NCBI RefSeq assembly: GCF_900188455.1
Contig: NZ_FZOL01000001.1
Coordinates: forward strand, 1-64,000
Length of the DNA stretch: 64,000 nucleotides
Direction: 5' to 3'
Source: Pseudomonas japonica
Lineage (GTDB): Bacteria > Pseudomonadota > Gammaproteobacteria > Pseudomonadales > Pseudomonadaceae
A model generated the notes under the pieces. That model ran no database searches. It was not told the DNA's origin and saw only the letters and a program-made list of their open reading frames with translations. The translations under genes were made by a program, and so were the position numbers. Shown piece after piece: positions 49,801 through 61,800 of the stretch. The first letter of the stretch is position 1. Every line of letters begins with the position of its first letter.

Positions 49801-52800
49801 CACCCTCGGCGGCAACCTCAACGTGCTGGGCAGCAACGACCTGACCCTTGGCGGCACCGTCAGCGGTGCCGGCGGCCTGACCAAGACCGGCGGCTCCAGC
49901 CTGATCCTGAACGGCAACAACAACTATCACGGCGCCACCCAACTCAATGGCGGCACCCTGATCCTGGGCAGCAACACCGCGCTGGGCGACGGCGCCCTGA
50001 ATGCCGCGGCCAACGCCACGCTGGATGCCAACACCGCGGTGGCGATCAACAATCAGGTCAACCTCGCCGGCAACCTCAACATCGGCGGCAACGCCAACCT
50101 GGCACTGAGCAACATCGTCAGCGGACTGGGCGGCCTGACCAAGAACGGCCTGGCGACCCTGGCCCTGAACGGCGCCAACCTCTACCAGGGCGGTACCACC
50201 CTGAATGCCGGCGGCCTGCTGCTGGGCAACGACCTGGCCCTGGGCAGCGGTGCGCTCAATGTGGCGGGCGCCGCGACCCTGGACAGCGGCTCGGCGCGCA
50301 ACCTGGCCAACGCCATCAACCTGGGCAGCGACCTGACCCTTGGCGGCAGCAGTGCCCTGACCCTCGGCGGCACCATCGGCGGTGCCGGCGGGCTGATCAA
50401 GAACGGTTCCGCCGACCTCACCCTCGGCGGGGCCAACAATTACCAGGGCAATACCCGGCTCGACAGCGGCAAGCTGATCGTCGGCAATGCCAGTGCATTG
50501 GGGCAGGGCGCGCTGATCGCGGCACAGGGCACCGTCCTGGACTCCAGCACCGTGCTGACCCTGGCCAATGCCATGACCCTGAACGGCGTGCTCAGTCTCG
50601 CCGGCAGCACCGACCTGACCCTGCAGGGCGCCATCACCGGCACCGGCGGCCTGATCAAGAACGGCAGCGGCAACCTGATTCTCGCTGCCAGCAATGGCTA
50701 TGGCGGCGGAACCACGCTGAACGCCGGTACCCTGACCATCGCCGGCGCTTCGGCCCTGGGCAGTGGCGACCTGACGGTCGGTGGTAGCACCACCCTGGCC
50801 AGCAGCGGCGCGCAGTTGCTGGCCAATGCCGTGCATCTGAATGCCGGCCTGACCCTCAACGGCAGCGGCAACCTGACCCTCAATGGTGTCATCGACGGGG
50901 CGGCCGGCCTGACCAAGACCGGCAGCAGCAGCGTCACCCTCAACGGTGCCAATACCTACGCCGGGGGCACCAGCCTGAACGGCGGCACCCTGGTGCTCGG
51001 TGCGAACACCGCGCTGGGCAGTGGCACCCTGAGCGTCAACGGCGGTTCGCTGGATGCCAACAAGGTGCTCAGTGTCGGCAACGCACTCACGCTCAATGGC
51101 AACCTCACCGTGCTGGGCAGCCGCGACCTGACCCTGGGCGGCAACATCACCGGCGTCGGCGGCGTGAACAAGGCTGGCGGCGCGACCCTGGTGCTCAACG
51201 GCAACAACAGCTACCTGGGTAACACCAACCTCAACGCCGGTATCCTCGTGCTCGGCAGCAACAGTGCGCTGGGGCAGGGCGTCCTGAATGCGGCGGCCAA
51301 CACCGCGCTGGATGCCAACACCGCGGTCAGCATCAACAACCAGGTCAACCTGGCCGGCAACACGCTGATCGGCGGCAGCGCCGACCTGACCCTGAACGGT
51401 ACGCTCAGCGGTGCCGGCGGCCTGACCAAGAACGGCACGGCCAGCCTGGTCCTGAATGGCGCCAACACCTACGTCGGCGGCACCACCCTGGTGGGCGGCA
51501 CGCTGTCGCTGGGCAACAACCAGTCGATCGGCAACGGCGCCCTGACGGTCGGCGGCAATGCCAGCCTGGACAGCAGCAGCGCGCTCAACCTGGCCAACCA
51601 GATCAACCTGGGCAGTGCCCTGAGCCTGGCCGGCAGCAACGACCTGATCCTCTCCGGCGTGGTCGGCGGCAACGGCAGCCTGATCAAGAACGGCGTGGGC
51701 AACCTGACCCTGAACGGCGTCAACGGCTATGTCGGCGGCACCACCCTCAATGCCGGTAGCCTGACCCTCGGCAATGCCGGTGCGATCGGCAGCGGCAAGC
51801 TGACCGTGGGCGGCGCGGCCAGTCTGAACAGCACTTCGCCGTTCGTCCTGGGCAATGCCATCACCCTGAATGCCGACCTGAACCTGGCGGGCGGTTCCGA
51901 CCTGGGCCTGAACGGCGTCATCGACGGCAGCGCCGCGTTGCTCAAGAACGGCGCGGGCAATCTGTCCCTGAACGGCGTCAACAGCTACCTCGGCGGCACC
52001 ACCCTGGCCGCGGGCAGCCTGACCCTCGGCAACGCCAACGCCATCGGCAGTGGCGCGCTGAACGTCAGCGGCGCGGCCACCCTGGGCAACAACGCGGCCT
52101 TCGCCCTGGGCAATGCCATCAATCTCGGCGCCGACCTGACCCTGGCCGGCAACAATGCCCTGACTCTCGGTGGCGTCATCGGCGGTAACGGTGGTCTGGT
52201 CAAGAGCGGCCTGGCCGACCTGACCCTGAGCGGCGCCAATACCTTCAGCGGCGCGCTGAACATTCTCTCCGGTAGCGTCAGCACCGTCGGCAGCGGCGCC
52301 CTGGGCAACACCTCCGGGGTCAATGTCGGCGCCGGCGCCAGCCTCAATCTCGGCGCCAGCGCGGCCATCGGCGGCCTGAGCGGCGCCGGTGCGGTCAACC
52401 TTGGCGCGGGCAGTGACCTCACGGTCGGCACCGGCAATGCCAGCAGCGTGTTCAATGGCGGCCTGGCGGGTGCCGGCGGTCTGATCAAGGTCGGCGGCGG
52501 CAGCATCGAGCTGGCCGGGGCCAATGCCCTCAGCGGCACGACCCGGATCGATGCAGGCGTGTTGAACGTCAGCGGCTCGCTGGCCAGCGGCCTGGTCCAG
52601 GTCAACAACGGCGGTACCCTGGGCGGTGGCGGCACGCTGAGCGGCGCGGTCAATGTGCTCGATGGCGGCCACCTGGCGCTCGACAGCGGCAGCACCCTGC
52701 GCGTCGGTTCGCTGACCCTGGGCAACGCCGCCAACCTGGATGTCGGCCTCGGCTCGCCGTCCACCGGCGGTACCGCGCTGCTCAATGTCGGCGGCAACCT

Positions 52801-55800
52801 GACCCTCGACGGCACGCTGAACGTCAGCGATATCGGCGGTTTCGGCGCCGGCATCTATCGCCTGGTCGACTACAGCGGCGTACTCACCGACAACGGCCTG
52901 GTGTTCGGCAGCCTGCCGGGCAGCGTCAGCGCGGCTGACCTGCAACTGCAGACCGCCATCGGCGCGCAGGTCAACCTGCTGGTTGGCGGTGCCAACGGCG
53001 CCGTGCTGTTCTGGGACGGCGGCAACACCGGCAGCGACGGCGTGATCCAGGGCGGCAGCGGTACCTGGGACAGCCTGAGCAACAACTGGACCACGGTGAA
53101 CGGCACCGGCAACCGCGACTGGAGCGGCAACTTCGCGGTGTTCCAGGGCGCGGCGGGCGCGGTCTCGGTCAACGGCACCCAGGCCACCACCGGCCTGCAG
53201 TTCGTCACCGACGGCTACACCCTCGGCGGCAGCGGCCAGTTGCAACTGGTCAACAACGGCAGTGGCACCACGACCGTCCGGGTCGACCCGAATGTCACCG
53301 CGACCCTCGCCCTCGGCCTGAGCGGCAGCGGCACGCTCAACAAGGTCGACAGCGGTACCCTGGTGCTCACCGGTGGCAACAGCTACAGCGGCGGCACCCG
53401 GCTCAACGGCGGCACCCTGGTGCTGGGCAACGACGCGGCGTTGGGCAGCGGCGCGCTGATCGCCGCCAACAACACCACCCTGGACAGCAACAGCGCAGTG
53501 ACGCTGGCCAACGGCATCAACGCCCTGGGCATCCTCAACCTGGCCGGCGGCAATGCCCTGACCCTGAACGGTGCGGTCACCGGCGGCAGCCTGGTCAAGA
53601 ACGGCGCGGGCCTGCTGACCCTGAACGGTGCCAACGGCTACAGCGGCGGCACGACCCTGAACGCGGGCGGCCTGGTCCTGGGCAATGCCCTTGCCCTCGG
53701 CAGCGGCACCCTGCGTGTGGCAGGCGCGGGCACGCACCTGGACAGCAACGCCGCGCTGAGCCTGGCCAACCTGTTCGACCTGAGCTCGACCCTGACCCTC
53801 GATGGCAGCAACGACCTGACCCTGAACGGTACCGTCAGCGGTGCCGGTGGCCTGCTCAAGAACGGCGCGGGCACCCTGACCCTGAACGGCGTCAACAGCT
53901 ACGTCGGCGGCACCACCCTGGCCGCCGGTGGCCTGGTGCTGGGCAACAGCGCCGCGCTGAGCAACGGCGCCCTCAACGTCAGCGGCGCGTCCAGCCTGGA
54001 CGCCGGCACTGCGCTGGTGCTGAACAACGCCATCAACCTCGGTGCCGACCTGACCCTGCCGGGCACCGCGGGCCTGACCCTGAACGGTGTCATCGGCGGC
54101 AGCGGCGGCCTGAGCAAACTCGGTGGCGGCAGCCTGACCCTGAATGGCAGCAACACCTACCAGGGCGCCACCCAACTCACGGGCGGCACCCTGGTACTCG
54201 GCAACAGCGCCGCGCTGGGCAGCGGTGTGCTCATCGCCGGTGCCGGTACCACCCTGGACAACAGCACCGCGCTCAACCTCGGCAACGCCATCAACCTGCT
54301 CGGCGGCCTGACCCTTCGCGGCAGTGACAACCTGACCCTGAGCGGGGTCATTTCCGGCGCGGGCGGCCTGGTCAAGAACGGCGCGAGCGTCCTGACCCTG
54401 ACCGGCGTCAACGGCAACCTCGGCGACACCACCCTGAACGCCGGTACCCTGGTGCTCGGCAATGGCGCCGCGCTGGGCAGTGGCGCCCTGAACACCGCCG
54501 ATGGCACGACCCTGGACGTGCTCGGCGGCACCGTGCTGAGCAACGCGCTCAACATCGCCGGCAACCTGACCTTCACCGGCAGCAACGACCTGACCCTGAT
54601 CGGCGCGGTGAATGGCGCGGGTGGCCTGACCAAGAACGGCAACGGCAACCTGACCCTCAACGGGCTCAATGGTTACCTGGGCAACACCAACCTGAACGGC
54701 GGCGGCCTGACCCTGGGCAACAGCCAGGCCATCGGTGGCGGTGCGCTGAATGTCGGTGCCGCCTCGACCCTGAGAAGCACGTCGGCGATCAGCCTGGGCA
54801 ACCAGGTCAACCTGAATGCCAACCTGACCCTCAACGGCACGGGCGACATCGGCCTGAACGGCGTGGTCGCCGGCGCGGGTGCATTGAACAAGACCGGCAG
54901 CGGTGTGCTGACCCTCAATGGCGCCAACACCTACCAGGGCGGCACCAACCTGGCCGCCGGCACGCTGGTGCTGGGCAATGCCGGCGCGCTGGGCAGCGGT
55001 GCCCTGAGCGTCAGCGGTGCCTCGACCCTGGACAGCAACGCCGCGCTCAGCATCGCCAATGCCATCGCCCTGGATGCCAACCTCACCGTGGCCGGCAGCA
55101 ACGACCTCGGCCTTGCCGGCAACTTCGCGGGCAACGGCAAACTGATCAAGAACGGTGTTGGCAGCCTGACCCTGACGGGCAGCAACAGCTACCGCGGCGG
55201 CACCGACCTGAATGCCGGCACCCTGGTGCTGGGCAATGCCGCCGCACTGGGCAGCGGCACCCTGAACGTAGCGTCCGCTACGCTGAGCAACAGCGCCGTG
55301 ATGACCCTGGCCAACGCCGTGCAAGTGAGCGGCAACCTGACCCTGGCCGGTGCGCAGAACCTGGTACTGAGCGGCATCCTCGGCGGTGCCGGCAGCCTGA
55401 CCAAGACCGGCGCGGCCGACCTGACCCTCACCGGGACCAATACCTATGGCGGCGGTACCCGCCTGGACGGCGGTCGTCTGATCCTCGGCAACAGTGGCGC
55501 GATCGGCAGCGGCGATCTGACCGCGGCGAACAACACCGTGCTCGACAACAGCACCAGCGTGACCCTGGGCAACGCGGTCCACCTGAATGGCGCGGTCGGC
55601 ATCGGCGGCAGTGCCGACCTGACCCTCAACGGCGTGGTCGACGGTCCGGGCAGCCTGATCAAGAACGGCGCCGGCAGCCTGACCCTCAGCGGCGCCAACA
55701 CCTACCTCAGCGGCACGACCCTCAACGCCGGCACCCTGGCACTGGGCAACAATGCCTCGCTGGGCGTCGGTGTCCTGACGGTCGGCGGCGCGTCCTCGCT

Positions 55801-58800
55801 GATCGCCAACGCTCCGGCCATCACCCTGGGCAACACCCTCGCGCTGAATGCCAACCTGACCCTGCCGGGTGCCAACGACCTGGCCCTGAACGGCGTGGTC
55901 AGTGGCGCTGGTCAACTGGTCAAGTCCGGCAGCGGTACCCTGACCCTGAGTGGCCCCAACAGCAGCTTCAGCGGTGGTGTGGCACTGAGCGGCGGCAGCC
56001 TGATCGTCGGCAACAACAATGCGCTGGGCACTGGCGCGCTGGTCACCAGCGGCAGCGCGACCTTGCGCGGCACGGGGGTGCTGACGCTCACCAACGACCT
56101 CGTCGTCAACGGTGAGCTGAACCTGGTAGCCAACGACACGGCGATGATGAGCGGCCTGCTCAGTGGCAGCGGTACCCTGATCAAGACCGGCATCGACGAA
56201 CTGGCGCTCCTCGGCAGCAGCACGTTCACCGGCACCCTGGATCTGCGCGACGGTTTCGTCACCACCTTGAACCCTAACGCGCTGGGCAACCCGGGCAATG
56301 TCATCCTGGGCAGCGGCACCACCCTGAACATGAACGGCAACAGCAGCATCGGTGGCGTGGCAGGTTCCGGTGTGCTGAACATCGGCAACGGCAGCACCGT
56401 CTCCGTAGGCGGCAGCAACGTCGACAACGTGTTCAGCGGTGCGCTCCTGGGTGGCGGTACGCTGAGAAAAGTGGGCAGCGGCGTGCTGACCTACAGCGGG
56501 ACCTCGGTCGCCAGCCACAACATCCAGGTCAATGGCGGTACGCTGAAGGTCGACGGCGTCCTCAACAGCAGCGGCAATAGCATTACCGTGAACAGCGGTG
56601 GCACCCTCACCGGCAGCGGTTCGGCCAACATGATGACCATCGTGCAGAACGGTGGCCACCTGGCCGGCACCAGCGGCAGCACGCTGACCCTGAAAGACCT
56701 GATCCTCAGCCAGAACTCCAACATCGACGTGGCGCTCGGCTCGCCGCTGACCGGCAACGTCCCGCTGTTCAACGTCACCGACAACCTGACCCTCGATGGT
56801 GTGCTCAACATCACCGACGACGGTGCCTTCGGCAATGGTGTCTATCGCCTGTTCGACTACACCGGCGGTCTCACCAACAACATCGTCGACTTCGGTCTCC
56901 TGCCGAGCAACGTGCTCACCACCGAGCTGAGCCTGCAAACCGTGACCCCTGGCCAGGTCAACCTGCAGGTCAACTCGCCGAACCTGATCATCCAGTACTG
57001 GGACGGCGCCAATATCACTGCCAACGGCGCGATCGATGGCGGCAGTGGTGTCTGGGACGCCGCCACCAACAACTGGGTGGCCCAGGATGGCAACGGCAAC
57101 AGCGCCTGGGCCGATCAGTTCGCGGTATTCATGGGTAACGCCGGTACCGTCACCGTCGATAACGCGCAGGCCGTCAACGGCATGCAGTTCATGACCGATG
57201 GCTACCAGCTGGTGTCCGGCGGCAATGGTTCGCTGGACATCTCCAACCGCAACGACGGCAAGTTCGCCGTGCGGGTCGACCCCAACGTCACCGCGACCCT
57301 GGACCTCGACCTCAACGGCAGCGGTACCCTGCAGAAACTCGACCTCGGCACCCTGGTGCTGAACGGCAACAACGGCTACACCGGCGGCACTCTCCTGCGC
57401 AACGGCACTCTGGTGGTCGGCAGCGACAGCGCGCTGGGGACCGGCGCTCTGAGCACCGCCGCCGGCACCGTGCTGGACAGCAATACGGCGGTGACCCTGG
57501 GCAACAACATTGCGGTCACCGGCCAGCTGACGCTGCCGGGCAGCAACGACCTGACCCTCAACGGCAACGTCAGCGGCACCGGCAGCCTGCTCAAGGGTGG
57601 CGCCAGCCGCCTGACCCTGGGCGGCAGCAACAGCATCAGCGGTCCGCTGGCGTTGAACGCCGGTACCCTGGTGCTGGCGTCGACCGGCGCCCTCGGCAGT
57701 GCCACCCTGAACGCCGCCAACGGCACCAGCCTGGACAACGGCCTGGACCTGACCCTGAGCAATACCGTCAACCTGGCCGGCAACCTGACCCTGCTCGGCA
57801 GCAACGACCTGACCCTCAGCGGCCTGGTCAACGGTAGCGGTCGCCTGGTCAAACAGGGCGTCAACCGCCTTGCCCTGAATGGGGTCAACGGCTTCAGCGG
57901 CGGCGTCGAGCTGCAGTCGGGCACCTTGAGCCTGGGCAATGCCGGGGCGCTGGGCAGTGGCGCGCTGACCGTCAGCGGTACCTCCATACTGGCCAACAGC
58001 AATGCTTTCGCCCTGGGCAACGCGTTGCAACTGAACGCCGCGCTGATGCTGGCCGGCAGCAACGACCTGACCCTCAACGGCGTGATCAGCGGCAGCGCGA
58101 CCGCGCGCCTGATCAAGAACGGCGCCGCGCGCCTGACCCTCAACGGCGCCAACGCCGCATTCAGTGGGGGGACCACCGTCAATGACGGCAACCTGACCCT
58201 GGGCAATGCCCTGGCTCTGGGCACCGGCGATCTCAGCGTCACCGGCACGACCCGCCTGGATACCAGCGCGCCGATGACCCTGGGCAACAACGTGGATGTC
58301 AGCGGTGTGCTGTCGCTGGCCGGCAACAACGACCTGACCCTGTCCGGCGTGGTCAGCGGCAATGGCACCCTGAACAAGGACGGCCTGGCCAGCGTGACCC
58401 TGAGCGGCAACAACAGCTTCGCCGGCATTCTCAACATTCTCTCGGGCACCCTGCGTACCTTGGGCGGCAACGCACTCGGCAACCCGTCGCAGCTCAACCT
58501 GAGCAGCGGCGCCAACCTCGACCTGGGCGGCAGCCTCGCCCTGGGTCAACTGGTCGGCAGCGGCGGCGTGATCATCGACGGCGCCAATACCCTGAGCGTC
58601 GGTGGCGGTACGTTCGCCGGCAGCCTCGGCGGCAGCGGCACGCTGGACAAGGTCGGCAGCGGCACCCTGACCCTCACCGGCAGCAACAGCCACAGCGGCA
58701 ACACCCTGATCAGCGGCGGCAGCCTGATGGTCGATGGCAGCCTGGCCAGTGCCAGCGTGGCCGTGGGCAACGGTGCCAGCCTGGGCGGCAGCGGCAGCCT

Positions 58801-61800
58801 CGGCGGAACCGTGACCGTCGCCAATGGCGGCAACCTGACCCTGCGAGGCGGCACGACCCTGAGCGTCGGCGCGCTGCTGCTGAACGACACCGCCAACCTG
58901 AATGCCTCGCTCGGTAGCGCCATGGCGGGCGAACCGGCGCTGGTCGATATCGCCGGCAACCTGACGCTGGATGGCCGTCTCAACGTGACCGATATCGGCG
59001 GGTTCGGCGCCGGGGTCTATCGCCTGATGAACTACGGCGGCAGCCTGACCAACAATGGCCTGGTGCTCAACACCCTGCCGGGCTCCGTGCAGGTGGGCGA
59101 TGTCAATCTGCAGACGGTGATCAACAACCAGGTCAACCTGGTCGTTGGCGGCGCCGGCAACGTCCTGTTCTGGGACGGCAGCCAGATCGTCGGCAACGGC
59201 GGCATCGAAGGCGGCTACGGGGTCTGGGACAACAGCAACAGCAACTGGACCAACACCAACGGTACGCTCAACGAGACCTGGAACGGATCCTTCGCGGTGT
59301 TCCAGGGCAACGGCGGCACGGTAACCGTCAACGGTGCGCAGAGCATCACCGGCCTGCAGTTCTCCGGCAACGGCTACACCCTCAACGGCGGCGTCGGCGG
59401 TCAGTTGCTCACTGCCGCGGGTGCCACCAGCGTGCGTGTCGACAGCGGCAATACCGCGACCCTCGGCGTGGCCATCAATGGCGCGGGGACCCTGACCAAA
59501 TTCGACAGCGGCACCCTGGTGCTCAACGGCGCCAACGGCTACACCGGCGGTACCGTGCTGAACGGCGGCACCCTGGTGGTGGGCAACGACGCGGCCTTGA
59601 GCAGCGGCGCGCTGACCGCGGCCGGCGGCACCACGCTGGACAACAGCAGCGCCGTCACCCTGGCCAACAACGTCACGCTCAACGGCGCCCTGGCGATTGG
59701 CGGCAGCAACGCCCTGACCTTGAACGGCGTGCTCAGCGGTAGCGGCGGCCTGATCAAGAACGGTGCGGCCAACCTGACCCTGAACGGCGTCAACACCTAC
59801 GGCGGCGCGACCTCGCTGGCCAGCGGCAGCCTGACCCTGGGTAACGACAGCGCGATCGGCAGCGGTCCGCTGAACGTCAGCGGCAATGCCACCCTGGCCA
59901 GTACTTCCGCCTTGCAACTGGGCAATGCCATCGACCTCGGCGCGGGCGCGCAACTGACCCTGGCCGGTGTTCAGGACACCACCCTCGGCGGCGCCATCGG
60001 CGGTACCGGCAGCCTGGTCAAGAACGGCAATGCCGCGCTGCGGCTCGGCGGCAACAACACCTACAGCGGCGGCACCACCATCAACGCGGGCAGCGTGACG
60101 GGCACGAGCGCCAGCCTGCAGGGCGCGATCCTCAACAACGGCGCGCTGACCTTCGAGCAGAACGCCGACGGCAGCTACACCGGCAACCTCACCGGCAGCG
60201 GCAGCCTGACCAAGACCGGCAGCGGCCAACTGCTGCTCACCGGCAACAACGGCCTGACCGGCAACACCCTGGTCAACGCCGGCAGCCTGGTCAACAACGG
60301 CACCCTGGCCAGCGTCAACGTACAGGTCGCCAGCGGCGCCAGCCTCGGCGGCAGCGGCACCTACAGCGGCACCGTCAGCCTCGCCGACGGCGCCAGCCTG
60401 AATGTCGGCAGCGCCACCGCGCCACTGTCGGTGGGCAACCTCAACCTGTCCTCGGGCAGCAACCTCAACGTCGCCCTCGGCGCTCCGGGCAGCGCCAGCA
60501 CCGTGGTTCAGGTGGGCGGCAACCTGGTGCTGGACGGCACCCTGAACATCAGCAATGCCGGTGGCTTCGGGATCGGCGTCTATCGACTGTTCAGCTACGG
60601 CGGCAGCCTGACCGACAACGGCCTGGTCTACGGCAGCCTGCCGAGCGGTATCGCCGCCGGCGACCTGACCCTGCAGAGCGCCATCGCCAACCAGCTCAAC
60701 CTGGTGGTCAGTGGCGCCGGCAACCTGCTGTTCTGGGACGGTAGCCAGACGGTCGGCAACGGCATCATCGACGGCGGCAACGGTGTCTGGGATGCCGTCG
60801 GCAGCAACTGGACCAACGCCAGCGGCAGCGTCAACGAAAGCTGGAACGGCACCTTCGCGGTGTTCCAGGGCAGCGGCGGCACGGTGACCGTCAACGGTGC
60901 GCAGAACATCACCGGCCTGCAGTTCGCCGGCAACGGCTACACCCTCAACGGCGGCGCGGGCGGTGAACTGCGCACTGCCGCGGGCGCCACCAACCTGCGT
61001 GTCGACAGTGGCAACACCGCGACCCTCGGCGTGGCGATCAATGGCGCCGGCACCCTGACCAAGCTCGATGGCGGCACCCTGGTGCTCAGCGGTGCCAACG
61101 GCTACACCGGCGGTACCGCGCTCAATGGCGGCACCCTGGTGGTCGGCAATGCCGCGGCCCTGGGCAGCGGCGTGCTGACCGCGGCCGGCGGTACCACGCT
61201 GGACAGCAACAGCGCCATCGCCCTGGGCAACGCCGTGGTGCTCAACGGCGCCCTGGCGATCGGCGGCAGCAACGACCAGACCCTCAGTGGCGTGGTCAGC
61301 GGCGCGGGCAGTCTGGTCAAGAACGGCAACGCTGCGCTGGCGCTCAGCGGTGCCAACGGCTACACCGGCGGCACCGCGCTCAATGGCGGCACCCTGGTGG
61401 TCGGCAACGCCGCGGCCCTGGGCAGCGGTGTGCTGACCGCGGCCGGCGGTACCACGCTGGACAGCAACAGCGCCATTGCCCTGGGCAACGCCGTGGTGCT
61501 CAACGGCGCCCTGGCGATCGGCGGCAGCAACGACCTGACCCTCAGTGGCGTGGTCAGCGGCGCGGGCAGCCTGGTCAAGAACGGCAACGCTGCGCTGGTA
61601 CTCACGGCGGCCAACACCTACAGCGGTGGTACCACGATCAACGCGGGCAGCGTGCGCGGCACGACCAGCAGCCTGCAGGGCGCGATCCTCAACAACGGCG
61701 CGCTGACCTTCGAGCAGAACGCCAACGGCAGCTACACTGGCAACCTCACCGGCAGCGGCAGCCTGACCAAGACCGGCAGCGGCCAACTGCTGCTTACCGG